Positions 36,801 to 44,761 of a DNA stretch of 64,000 bases are shown here, one piece after another; the stretch's first letter is position 1; the number at the start of each line of letters is the position of its first letter. The position numbers and the translations under genes were made by a program. The stretch comes from an uncultured Desulfobacter sp. (GTDB lineage Bacteria > Desulfobacterota > Desulfobacteria > Desulfobacterales > Desulfobacteraceae): NCBI RefSeq assembly GCF_963666145.1, contig NZ_OY762614.1, positions 1,168,501-1,232,500 of the forward strand. Reading direction: 5' to 3'. The notes under the pieces are model-generated. The model was not told the origin of the DNA. It did not search any database and was given only the letters and a program-made list of their open reading frames with translations.

Positions 36801-39800
36801 CGGAATAAATGGGATCCAACCGAACGGTTCCCGATCGTTCCGTGAAGATATCGCCATCTGCATGAAGTGTGAACCAGGCATCGGTTGTCGTGTAGGTTCG
36901 GGCGGAAACCAGCGTTAAATCACCGGAAGTAGAAAATGATCCTCCCCAGGTCGCGGTCATTGCCTCCGGTGTATAATAGGTGTCGGAAAGCCGGATATCA
37001 CTTCCTGCATTCAAACGAACATGGGAAAATCCATCGGTAATGACATCGCCACTTATATCAATAAAATCGGCATTAAAAGTCAATTCGGCATCAAAGAAGT
37101 CAAGATGATCGGTTGAATCTGGGTAATATGTATTTTTGATTTGAATCCAGGGACTGTTTAAAACGATATCATTATCGGCCTTGATGGAAATAACAGGGGC
37201 ATCAATAAGCAGTTTTCGGGCCATGTTTATGGTTTTAGACCTGGTAAAATCCACAGATGTTCCGCTTTTCAAGACCAGGCGGTCAAAGCCGTTTCCACCC
37301 AGAGATTCCAAAAAAGAATCAAGAATTATCTCTCCTCGATTCTCAATACTGAATTGTGCGCCCCTTAAGGAAGCCAGGTATTTCTTGCCTAAAAAATCGC
37401 CGTCAATACGGGTTTGTCCCATATCGTTTTCCTGGACTTCATATGTCAGCCTGATACTACCCGGTTCGCCGGCACCAATATATGCAGTCAATTCGCCGTA
37501 GCGGTTACCTGATTTGTATAGCGTAATCGGAGTACTTCCCGATACATTGGCCTCAGCACCGCTCTCCATGACCAGAGTACCCTGGGAGGAGAATGAAATT
37601 TTTCCACCGTTTTCATTGCCCAACAGTTCAGTATCGTACAAAAGCTCCCCGGTATTACGATTATACCCCATAGCGTTGAATCGAGCGTCACCGTTGATAT
37701 GAAGGGCCAGGGTGTTTTTCAAAGCATCAATGCTGATGGTTCCGGCAAGCGCTGTAAACGTTCCTGAAATATCTACACCCTGTCCATTTAAGGCAATATT
37801 TCCACCCGGGGCAACCGTTACAGAAACACCCTTTTCAGTATATAAAGTACCGTTCAGATTTTTCGCAGAATCTTTTAGCAGATAATTGCCGAAATCCGAG
37901 ACCCCGGCTGCCAAAGAAATTGAAGAATCCCCGATATCCTGTAAATTTCTGTTAACTTCGATTATTTCTCCTCGTCCCGCCACTGCTGTTTTTATCAATG
38001 ACGGCGCCAATGTTACGCCTTGTTGGACCACAAGGTCATAACCGGAGAAGATAGATAAATTTGAAATCCCGGAAGCATCAAAGGTATTTTCTTCAAGTAT
38101 CAGTTTACCGGCCAGACTGTCCGGTAGCTTAGAGTGGAAAGCATAGCCAGAAACCGGAGCACCATGACCGCCATTCACGATTTTAACAGACAAAGCAGAT
38201 AGACTTACCTTGCCACCGTTTTTACTCTCCATGGACTTTCCAGTTACGGTTCCGTCCAAGATTATAGCGGCACCTTTAATGGTCAGGGATCCGGCATTTC
38301 CGGCATCCAAAAGAGCTGCATTTTCGCTCAAGTGATACCCGCCGTCCATGTTCAATCCGGCTCCAGAAAGTACAACAACCCCTTCACCGTCTACGGTGTT
38401 ATCTTTGATACTGATATTTCCGCCCCGGGTTAATACAACCCGGTCTCGATTTTCATCCTGGTTTTCAAAGACCTTTTCTCCGGAAACGTCTATCAGGCTC
38501 CCGTCTAACAACTCAATACGCTCCGGACCGACATCAATAAAATCTGGATTAAGTTCAAGCCCCTGAAGGTACCTTGAAGTCAGGTTACCGGCGAGTTCGA
38601 AGTTTACGGTCCCGGCATGAACACTGATGTCGCCGTTATGGATAATACGTCGTGCCCTTGCTGAAAAACTCCCGCCTGGAACCAGAGAGATTGTGGTGTT
38701 TTCCTGAATAGTGATGCTTTCAACTGCATATAAATAAACATGCCCCAATCCGGAATTGCTTAACAGATCGTCTGACAGCCAAGTCTCTTTGTTTCGATCC
38801 GGGTCGGCGGCTAAGGATGGCGTACTGTCCATAATAACAATCTTTTGGACCAGTGGATCCCTTTGATAAAACGGACCATATTGGTCATCGTAGCCAATCG
38901 TTAATGTTCCTGCATCAGGAATAGTGGTCTGGGCTGTTTTTATATACCCAAGGTCATCAATAAGCTCAGAACTATTGACCTGATATCGTCCAATTGTCGT
39001 CCCCGCGCTTAACGCCCCCTCAAAAACAACCTGTCCGCCCTGAATATCAACTGAGCCTGCATCTGCACCCACCATGTATCCAGGCATATAATAGGCATAA
39101 TCTATATTATTGGGTTGGCCGTCATTATCCGGATTGATGATATCAACATATTCAATGTAGCCTGGTGCCTGTGAAATATCATATTCGTCCCCGTCCGATG
39201 AAACCAGAACCGTGGTTTGGATATAACCGGGTAGATACTCTGTACCGCCGCCGGAAACATCAATCCGTGCCCCTTGATTGATTATAACTGTTCCTGATCC
39301 GGCCATAAGCGACAGCCGCCCGCCGGTGGCGCTTTGTTCCTTCGGTGTTAAAGTTAAATTTTCCAGATGGGAACTTAAGTTACCAACCCCAGCCCCCTCC
39401 CTGAGCAGTGCAAAAATCGTTTTTCCCTGAAGGAACCCACCAGCTTGAATCTGCTCATCTCGAAGCTCCTCAGAATTCAACTGGGCCGAGAATACTTGGT
39501 CAATTGCGTCCCGCACCTGCAAGGATCCGCTTAAATCCACCACAGCACCTGAACCGATATTAATTATTCCACCATCCCCTGCATTAACAGTCAGATCTCC
39601 TGATGGATATTTGATTGTTCCATTGAGACGAACGTTTATTGGTGAACTTAACTGCAGGCTGTCTGTGGCACTATCTGAAATATTTTTGCTGGAAGTGATG
39701 GTTGAAATTTTAAAGCTCCTACCGTTGAAAGGCGTATCAGTAGCAACTTCATCACCTTCCATAATCGACAAATCAATCTCACTTTCGGCACCAGTAGTAA

Positions 39801-40704
39801 TAGTTGCCAACTTTTGTTGGGAAGCGTCTTGATTGTCGGTAGCAGCTACAAGCTCGATGCGACTGCCCCGCTGCACAGTTGACAAGGCTCTGATCTTACC
39901 CTCGTGGCGAATCATCTTACCGTATATGCCGATTTCTCCCACATCAGCATAAATTCTACCGTCCTTATTGTTAACCGCGGTTCCGGAATAATCGGAAACT
40001 ACCACATTATTTTCGGTTTTAGCTTGTGCGGTTTCTCCTTCTGTGACTTCAAATTCAGTCGCAGCACCCAAGAGGACCTCACCACCGTCGGCAGAAATCG
40101 TCCCGCCGTTTTCCACATTTCCGCCGACCAGCATAATCCGGCCTGCAGATGTCGATGTCAGATCCCCGTAATTGGCCACATCCCCGGGCGTATAGCCGTC
40201 CGCCTTATAATTCCAGTTATTATTTAAATAATCGTCATCGGTGATATCAAGGGAGCTTGCCACCAGCGATCTTAAATTCACTTTTGCAGTTTTCCCAAAA
40301 AGAACCCCGTTGGTGTTAACCAGGTAAACATTGCCGTCTGCATTCAGGGTGCCGAATATTTTTGAGGCATTGCTGCTGCCGATCCTGTTCAAGGTAGTCC
40401 CTGCAGTGCCGTTTTTAAAATATACCGTTGAAGCCGACCCAATATCAAAAGTGTTCCATGCTACAATCGCTTTGTCTGACTCCTGATTTACCTGTAAATA
40501 GTGGGCTGTTTCATCGGAGGAAATACTTCCGGAACCATTTGTAAACGCCCCCCCCGAAGGAAGTGCGGTTGAGGACGGGGCCGTTACTGAGGACGCGCCG
40601 ATCACAAACGCCCTGGCCCAGCCCCATGCCGGAAAAAAGGTTAAATGGGTACATAGAAAAAGCAACACGGCTGCCAAAACATTAGATTTAAACCGGGCTT
40701 TCAT
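30865..40704 (-). CDS. Giant two-partner-secretion exoprotein (TpsA, filamentous haemagglutinin family)
   Basis: At 3279 residues this is the largest product in the window. After a signal sequence (to about residue 31) the TPS secretion domain shows QVNQESDKAIVAWNTFDIGS, then FGTLNADGNVYLVNTNGVLF and the closing LVASSLDI; NTNG replaces the common NPNG. The rest is a very long run of short strands rich in Gly, Asn, Asp and Ser (GGNISIKDNTVDGEGVVVLS-type units), expected to fold as a beta-helix filament. There is no obvious C-terminal toxin domain; the end is acidic (EDEDDDKKSYS and EFEDNDQGDA). Its transporter gene tpsB lies 43 bases upstream. Such proteins act as adhesins or surface fibres. 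AAGGAAAG precedes the start. Confidence 0.92.
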   Translation of the reverse strand: MKARFKSNVLAAVLLFLCTHLTFFPAWGWARAFVIGASSVTAPSSTALPSGGAFTNGSGSISSDETAHYLQVNQESDKAIVAWNTFDIGSASTVYFKNGTAGTTLNRIGSSNASKIFGTLNADGNVYLVNTNGVLFGKTAKVNLRSLVASSLDITDDDYLNNNWNYKADGYTPGDVANYGDLTSTSAGRIMLVGGNVENGGTISADGGEVLLGAATEFEVTEGETAQAKTENNVVVSDYSGTAVNNKDGRIYADVGEIGIYGKMIRHEGKIRALSTVQRGSRIELVAATDNQDASQQKLATITTGAESEIDLSIMEGDEVATDTPFNGRSFKISTITSSKNISDSATDSLQLSSPINVRLNGTIKYPSGDLTVNAGDGGIINIGSGAVVDLSGSLQVRDAIDQVFSAQLNSEELRDEQIQAGGFLQGKTIFALLREGAGVGNLSSHLENLTLTPKEQSATGGRLSLMAGSGTVIINQGARIDVSGGGTEYLPGYIQTTVLVSSDGDEYDISQAPGYIEYVDIINPDNDGQPNNIDYAYYMPGYMVGADAGSVDIQGGQVVFEGALSAGTTIGRYQVNSSELIDDLGYIKTAQTTIPDAGTLTIGYDDQYGPFYQRDPLVQKIVIMDSTPSLAADPDRNKETWLSDDLLSNSGLGHVYLYAVESITIQENTTISLVPGGSFSARARRIIHNGDISVHAGTVNFELAGNLTSRYLQGLELNPDFIDVGPERIELLDGSLIDVSGEKVFENQDENRDRVVLTRGGNISIKDNTVDGEGVVVLSGAGLNMDGGYHLSENAALLDAGNAGSLTIKGAAIILDGTVTGKSMESKNGGKVSLSALSVKIVNGGHGAPVSGYAFHSKLPDSLAGKLILEENTFDASGISNLSIFSGYDLVVQQGVTLAPSLIKTAVAGRGEIIEVNRNLQDIGDSSISLAAGVSDFGNYLLKDSAKNLNGTLYTEKGVSVTVAPGGNIALNGQGVDISGTFTALAGTISIDALKNTLALHINGDARFNAMGYNRNTGELLYDTELLGNENGGKISFSSQGTLVMESGAEANVSGSTPITLYKSGNRYGELTAYIGAGEPGSIRLTYEVQENDMGQTRIDGDFLGKKYLASLRGAQFSIENRGEIILDSFLESLGGNGFDRLVLKSGTSVDFTRSKTINMARKLLIDAPVISIKADNDIVLNSPWIQIKNTYYPDSTDHLDFFDAELTFNADFIDISGDVITDGFSHVRLNAGSDIRLSDTYYTPEAMTATWGGSFSTSGDLTLVSARTYTTTDAWFTLHADGDIFTERSGTVRLDPIYSAMGRLTVDGRNIFHNGRLAAPNGQIILSANGENAGDDILDGRVYLGSGSELSVAGSSVAVNYGIVDETNLKWTGNWSNKAEDKSIYGDIITTDLPGKSVDINGLEVIARAGSKINLDGNGVVFGYTVMPGLQGSYDPLEMADTFVIIPNVLGDLPGEAVYLEGNDVISAGYYTIVPDSYAFLGGALIVERIEEADLLNPVLESVEGYSVVVGHDADSNGSYASQSALYTVRSGAQVLSETDFQIKSLTTGNAGKLSIDSPTTVFNASVTSQAVNSGFSAGSISLSGTDVILSASSKFLGNGFSDKSQLDSSLIDQLYVNATSLSQGNFEKINLGSESTTKSITLEDGAMLSAEQVNLVSQKDISLKSGSVIQGRGDNADVTITSTQGNLALNEGAYVTSDNALSVNVQGLTGPQNLVAGTSISLASDTIYLLDDAAYKSLVTNAPEAYRPSGMILRQALWSSWGALENIELIGNTEFSTAGTVSLAAPNAFFSIDTPDIIAVSNDTNLILNVKRAKIYNSRDTIQDEDPIPVVTEGRFTVNADTVYVGNGNVDTLGFSNVSLNASQSLAFLGSGSLTTNNGDLLVTADVVTGSYVWNAVAEDGQGTTYEYEALDFYVDAGNGQIKLADNSVSDTWEANDNNGGRLFLAARRIENATSINLNSGRVYMDAQGTGDTDGIYMKKGAQILVKGSNGTYESNGGGGVVYKSASTISLAGSLTDVSGNEYGDGGIIYVINPDGGLTLSNLEEGDAVFQGLSSSGDGGTFLMDTKAMADISPLGSTLSHGGFTKQIGLRMREGDVTLDEDDIFQAHEFKLSVDQGSITVNGAIDASGAEQGGTIELYAGKNLTLDGATLFARGTGSGSDGGKVTLAAGVVETDKGYLAIENSIINLSADDDGTDGMIYARVAINDANTDLEMRMANNKLSGISKMIIGSVARYKDSYITNTDLSTNRDWYKKSNAFMDNEANIKKRLEDQDGDGISDIAICIVPEVEIYNDAMIRVSDLDLSSWRFGDNNIAGVLTIKAAGDLQIRGNIQDAVTPIGDWNGPDYTYQYLLNSNNIADSTTINLVAGATLSSSDIFAVDTSAQNPATLTINSGKYIYSESGDINFASAGDTLINDAPTATVSSNNHMNSNEMSYNIGTYAGIIKGYTGNDLIISSGVIQTATGNINLDVGNDLLLETANNNSNLGTIRTVGEVPSIEETGYYWMEDESYMVFSKYKNGGSIAINTGGDITMESLNSDAWYTSTTYYDITWEDDNHWTYTSWSDVDYAWAASYGKNDYNSGHKATQGIAAMAGGDVSIDAGGSVFLQAGTFGTGELTVEASGDINGRYLNKGGSLVLESLANIGNLVEGQVVEAFDTRIDLRAQGNITLAGIVNPTIAHSEFDQNGVWNLTYNEANTAATLITEQGDITLGGNPGNSFGMSNTGRINIHLLPGTLNLFAARDIALEGNLYLAPSATGNLTLVSGNDITGENLGGSNNWTIFMSDTDPELMYGTHGTATGWNPQGLDGNWNGDGIRSWELVNSIPTGIVHENDKTSVFIKAGNDLVDISLNLPKSATVIAGRDIGNLTYTGQNLRTDDVTSMTAGRDIYYDVKTGTGPSESKMGITIAGPGLSIIQAGNNISLGHSKGIQSVGSTGEILPEGGTGAPVNSYLPEGDNHLMVVAGVGRHLTKPEMDGFFNSLRQAAIDYSAAINDGNDDLADGILAQIRDDYIDPIVDNNGTGEGNISLVNSTIYTSGGAGDILAFATGQIDVGLSSVKTPPILGEFESTNKTSGIFTKGGGDIKIFASGDINVNQSRIMTFNSGDIDIWSDHGNINAGMGSTVAYASSDTYTVLNYDGTRSLKYNPPATGSGIRATATSTDELGDVYVTAPDGIIDAGEAGIAGNNVTLAALEVLNVQNISVTGVATGFTPASDASASVSGLSGSGSVADNSMMNEQAAALAGEKEDEDDDKKSYSVEPKWVSVEVTEFEDNDQGDA

Positions 40705-40747
40705 TGTCTTCTTTCCTTATTCTTTTTAAGCTAAATTACAATTTAGT

Positions 40748-42343
40748 CTAAAATCGCCATTTGACCTGAAAATAAATCTGCTGGTCATAGGCTTGGGTAT
40801 CATCGGTATCTTTGAGGGCTATGCCCCAGTCCATTTTATATTCAATCATTTTTTTCCAGTTTCCCTGCACCCCAAGACCTGTTCCGTGAATGAACGTGTT
40901 TCTGAACTGGCCTTCCAGGGAATCATGCAAAGAAAGATATGCGAAATCATAAAACAGGTAAGGGATCAATGTCAGTTTAGGTATCAGGTTGGGGGCAAAC
41001 ACCTCAAGGGTGCCATGAAGTGCGTTATCCGCCATCACTTCAGACTCCATGTAACCCCTGACACTATTGACCCCTCCGGCAGCGTATTGTTCATTATTGA
41101 TCAACGGCTGGCCGGTGAACTGTCCGTCCAGACGGCCGAACAAAGAGCAGTCCCAGGGCAGTTCCTGGCGTCGTTCCGCCCCTGCCGTCACATAAAGGTA
41201 GTTGCCGGTGGACATGTACCGCTTGTTGGCAAACTCCTCTTTATCGTTGCCGCAAAAATCCCGAATCAGAAAGTTAATGCCTAAGCTGAACTGTGTTGTA
41301 CCGGACGTGTCTGACTCATATCCGCTGTACGCAATACTGAAAGGCAGATACTGAATCGGGGTTTCAACCCCAAGGGAGTCTTCATTAAAATCCTTGAAAT
41401 CAAATCCACCCGCTATATTGTGTTCATACCGGCCAATACCATCCAAGGGCACCATATAGCGGAATCCTGCCATCTGCCCGTTGCCGATGACGTCAAAGCC
41501 CTCGCCGGAGGCCGTCTCACTGTCTGATTTAATGTAGTACCCCACCATCAGATGATCTATATTAAAAATGGAAGGCATGGAATAGGATAGGGAAAACATC
41601 CTGACCTCACTGGTATCTTCGGGAGAGGTCTGGAATTGAAGGCTTACAGCGTGCCCCCGCTGCCACAGGTTGTCATAGCTGATCATGCCATTGAGCCGCA
41701 GGTCGGTGGTGGAATGGGTTGAGCGGTTGTTGAGCTCCAAAAAACCGTGAAGGGGAAGACTGTCCTCCACGTTAAGTTCAACATCAATGGTGCCCAGTTC
41801 CCGGCCCGGTATCAGAAGCGGGGAAACCTTCAAGTCCTGGTTCTGATTCACCCGGGCAAGCTCCTTTCGAATTCTGGGCAGATAAAGAATTTCGCCGGGG
41901 CTGATCCCGGACAGATATCGATCCAAATACGCATGGGTAAAATATTTATTTCCTTTCACCCGTACCCGTTTAATTCGGCTTTCAATGACCTGGAACTTCA
42001 CGACACCGTCACTGACCGTCTGTTCGGGAATATTCACCAGAACGGTGGGATATCCAAGGGAATGGTACAATTTTTCAAGGGCATCCCTTGCGGCCTCAAC
42101 ATCCCCGGCTGTTTTCCCCTGTCCCATATAGTCCTTGATTCCCATGGTCAAAACTTCTTTTTCCAGCACTGAATTGCCTTCAATATAAAAGGAGTTAATA
42201 TCAAAGGTCAGTTCCCGGTTCTGTTTTTCCGATGCCTGAACGGGCTTGGGACATGCGGCAAGCAGCATGACGGCAAGAAACCATAACAATGGTATTATAT
42301 ACGCCGAGAACCCGTCTTCCCGGCAAAAGATACGTGTCATCAA
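40748..42343 (-). CDS. Two-partner-secretion outer-membrane transporter (TpsB, FhaC/ShlB family)
   Basis: The 531-residue product has a signal sequence, then two POTRA domains (about 45-195; NSFYIEGNSVLEKEVLTMGI, RIKRVRVKGNKYF). A 16-strand barrel follows whose secretion motif appears as GGVNSVRGYMESEVMADN. The final strand ends QIYFQVKWRF with terminal Phe as required for insertion. It would recognise the TPS domain of the adjacent 3279-residue protein and thread it to the surface. Its start overlaps the stop of the FKBP-thioredoxin gene (ATGA). A periplasmic isomerase, a thioredoxin and a transporter are therefore made together. Confidence 0.92.
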   Translation of the reverse strand: MMTRIFCREDGFSAYIIPLLWFLAVMLLAACPKPVQASEKQNRELTFDINSFYIEGNSVLEKEVLTMGIKDYMGQGKTAGDVEAARDALEKLYHSLGYPTVLVNIPEQTVSDGVVKFQVIESRIKRVRVKGNKYFTHAYLDRYLSGISPGEILYLPRIRKELARVNQNQDLKVSPLLIPGRELGTIDVELNVEDSLPLHGFLELNNRSTHSTTDLRLNGMISYDNLWQRGHAVSLQFQTSPEDTSEVRMFSLSYSMPSIFNIDHLMVGYYIKSDSETASGEGFDVIGNGQMAGFRYMVPLDGIGRYEHNIAGGFDFKDFNEDSLGVETPIQYLPFSIAYSGYESDTSGTTQFSLGINFLIRDFCGNDKEEFANKRYMSTGNYLYVTAGAERRQELPWDCSLFGRLDGQFTGQPLINNEQYAAGGVNSVRGYMESEVMADNALHGTLEVFAPNLIPKLTLIPYLFYDFAYLSLHDSLEGQFRNTFIHGTGLGVQGNWKKMIEYKMDWGIALKDTDDTQAYDQQIYFQVKWRF

Positions 42344-43629
42344 CTGTCAGCTTCAGCAGGTTTTAAATTCATCATCTGTTTCAATTCAGGTAAAAGAGCC
42401 GTGGCATCCTTAAAACCACTTATTTTACGAACAACCTTTCCCGCCTCATCCAAGAGTACGATCATGGGAAATCCGTCCTGTTTGTACAATTCCTGGAGAC
42501 TATCGTCCTTGTCCGAATTGGCCCTAACCCAGACAAAATCATCCTTTAAGAGCTTTATCCGTGGATCCTCAAAGGTCGTGTCGAACATTTTGTGACACCA
42601 GTGACACCAGTCTGCATAGAGAAACAGCACTTCCCTTTTTTTATTTTTCATTGCAGTAAACTGGCCTTCATCATGGCCGGAAATCCATGGGATATTCATA
42701 TCATCAAAAAAGGAGGCTTTTTTTAAGGAAAGCACCTCAAGGGTTAAAATAAAGGTTTTGCCTGCCAGGGGGTGATTGAAATCAACCGTAAACCGATTTG
42801 TTTCAACGTCAATAATAACGCCCTGCGTTTTCGCTACGGTAAATATAGCCCCTTTTACCGGTTTAAGACGAATCGTAATCCCCTCCTTGTCAACCTTGAC
42901 GGTTGTTACCCCAAATGATGCCTTGTCAGTGTAACCATTTTCAGCCAGATGCTTCAATTTAATCTGACCACCTTCAACGTTCATAACCTTTGATTTATAA
43001 TAGGGAGTGGTCCTAACAAGCGCCCCTTTGACCGGTTTTTTACCGAACTTCGTTTGGTAGTCCTCCGCGCTAATTTCAGATATTAGCGGTGTAGTATATG
43101 TGCTGGGGAATATTTTTATTTTATCTTTGCTGCGTTCACCGAAAGCTTGTTCCGGGGGAATGGTTTTAACCTGGTACCCGCCTTGTTTCATTCCAATAAC
43201 CGCTTTACCCAGCCCAGGCACCCTGGTTTTTTCTCCCGCGACAATTTCCATAACAGCCGGGGTATCTCCGGAAACGACCTCACCGTCCATCTGCGCCTTA
43301 CAGCTGACTGTCACAAGATCTCGTTCCTGGACGGTGTCCGGTATCTCATCCATATAGATATTGACGCTTTTTTTTCCTGATTTTTTAGCCTCTTCAATTG
43401 CCTGTTGAATTCTTTTGTTAAATGACTGGACCTTTTCGTCGGTCACATCGAGAGTAGACGCCTTTTTTGATCCCACATCATGATATTTCAAGTTTCCTTC
43501 ATGGGATGCCGCCGAAACAAAGCCGTTTCCAGAAAAAAAAACTACAGACCAGATGCAATGGAGCAGGACCATCAGAGCCATATGCCCAGTCCCGTTAAGA
43601 GATAAGCCGTTTTTTAAAGAGTGCATCAT
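42340..43629 (-). CDS. Periplasmic FKBP-type peptidyl-prolyl isomerase fused to a thioredoxin domain
   Basis: The 429-residue product has an N-terminal hydrophobic segment that is a probable signal or anchor (about 15-40). An FKBP domain comes next (about 100-300, VPGLGKAVIGMKQGG, IPPEQAFGE) with a SlyD-like flap between its halves, ending in FNHPLAGKTFILTLEVLSL. From about 320 a thioredoxin-like domain carries YADWCHWCHKMF, a WCxxC site as in DsbD gamma or thiol:disulfide proteins of the YyaL/DUF255-like style. The pair could fold and reduce secretion substrates in the periplasm. It overlaps the genes on both sides by four bases, supporting a role with the TpsB/TpsA pair. Few FKBP-thioredoxin fusions are known to me. 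Confidence 0.82.
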   Translation of the reverse strand: MMHSLKNGLSLNGTGHMALMVLLHCIWSVVFFSGNGFVSAASHEGNLKYHDVGSKKASTLDVTDEKVQSFNKRIQQAIEEAKKSGKKSVNIYMDEIPDTVQERDLVTVSCKAQMDGEVVSGDTPAVMEIVAGEKTRVPGLGKAVIGMKQGGYQVKTIPPEQAFGERSKDKIKIFPSTYTTPLISEISAEDYQTKFGKKPVKGALVRTTPYYKSKVMNVEGGQIKLKHLAENGYTDKASFGVTTVKVDKEGITIRLKPVKGAIFTVAKTQGVIIDVETNRFTVDFNHPLAGKTFILTLEVLSLKKASFFDDMNIPWISGHDEGQFTAMKNKKREVLFLYADWCHWCHKMFDTTFEDPRIKLLKDDFVWVRANSDKDDSLQELYKQDGFPMIVLLDEAGKVVRKISGFKDATALLPELKQMMNLKPAEADS

Positions 43630-44477
43630 TCCTCCTCTATTTTCTTTTCCAGCTGGATTCCGCCCTCCCCGGCAGGCACATCATCATAGGCAATGGCCCG
43701 GCATTTCAACGGATAGCCGCCAAACGGATCTCCAAAATCCACGACAAAGGCGTCATCCGTTATCTCGGCCACCCGTCCCACAGCACCGGTGTCGCTTCTG
43801 ACCAAGGTTCCAACACAGGTATCTATTATTGAAGTAAAAGTAGTTTCATCGGTCTTTGAGTGCATTGGCCCCCAAGGGCTGTCCATGGGCCTGCTATAAT
43901 CCAGCAGTTTTAAAGTGACTTTCCGGGAATCGATACCCACAATTTCTGCATAGGCGATATCTTTGTCATAAAGCTGATCCCCGATTTTTGGTTCTTTTTT
44001 CAGATCACGACGATAAATATCTATGTTAACCGTCCGAAACCGTGAAACAGTGAGTTCTTTCTCAATGTGTGTGAACCGTAATGTGTTTTTCATTGTCCCG
44101 GGGATCTCTCCATGAAGCGTAATGTCATGATACTTTCCTGTAGTTTTGCCCACAAAAGCATGGGCAAGGTAGTTGACAAGGGCTATCCTGAGTGAATTAA
44201 CCCCTTGTGGGTTATAACCAGGCAAATTTTCACCGGCAACAACTGGAATCGGCTTGTAATCATCCCTGTCAATAAAAACCCGGGCCTTTTTTTCATCATT
44301 GTTCTCTGCGACAGTTTTCATGGTGGTATCCACAATACCCTTTCCTTCTATCCTGCAGACGTAGTCAATTTTAACCGTCTGTCCAGACAATATAGGTGGT
44401 GTCGGTTTCAGCGCAGCGCAGCCAGATCCCAGAAAAAAGGCTGCCATTACAGCAACCATGGTTAGATGTGGTCTCAT
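43626..44477 (-). CDS. FKBP/SlyD-like lipoprotein
   Basis: The 283-residue product has a lipobox LGSGC with Cys20. The mature part begins SGQTVKIDYVCRIEGKGIVDT, the opening strand of an FKBP/SlyD fold, and contains PVVAGENLPGYNPQGVNSLR, where a normal FKBP has the active-site loop. A second region (about 150-280) ends VDFGDPFGGYPLKCRAIAYD, recalling the closing SlyD strands. Several catalytic aromatics of active isomerases are not evident, so it may be a chaperone without isomerase activity. It is the first gene of the long minus-strand series and overlaps the FKBP-thioredoxin gene by four bases. Confidence 0.65.
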   Translation of the reverse strand: MRPHLTMVAVMAAFFLGSGCAALKPTPPILSGQTVKIDYVCRIEGKGIVDTTMKTVAENNDEKKARVFIDRDDYKPIPVVAGENLPGYNPQGVNSLRIALVNYLAHAFVGKTTGKYHDITLHGEIPGTMKNTLRFTHIEKELTVSRFRTVNIDIYRRDLKKEPKIGDQLYDKDIAYAEIVGIDSRKVTLKLLDYSRPMDSPWGPMHSKTDETTFTSIIDTCVGTLVRSDTGAVGRVAEITDDAFVVDFGDPFGGYPLKCRAIAYDDVPAGEGGIQLEKKIEEE

Positions 44478-44670
44478 AATTCAGTCTCTGTTATAAATTT
44501 GACCGGGCGGAATAACCGGGCCGGACGTTCAATTTGCACTCTGACTAATTGCGCTCAATAATAACGGTATTAGCTAAGTGGTCTGGTTCAAATATCATTT
44601 TTTTTTTAACATACTGTGAGGCGTGCTTTAGTGTAATTTTAAAATTCGGTTAGTCGTCTGTTTGCCGATA

Positions 44671-44711
44671 TTTTTTAAAAAAAGGGCGGGTCCGATTGCC
44701 CGGACCCGCCC
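44671..44711 (-). terminator. Rho-independent terminator after the PstS-like gene
   Basis: On the minus strand GGGCGGGTCCG pairs perfectly with CGGACCCGCCC (arms 44701-44711 and 44684-44694) around a six-base loop, followed by seven T. It ends the transcript carrying the sorted protein and the PstS-like protein and insulates the FKBP/TPS series. Confidence 0.9.
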
Positions 44712-44761
44712 ATACGCTAACGCCAAATCTGTAATAATAATATTGCTATATCACCTGCTAT

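Noticed and set aside
30865..40704. Numerous open frames opposite the giant exoprotein gene
   Set aside because: They are shadows of one long repetitive, compositionally biased coding sequence and lack ribosome-binding sites and domains.
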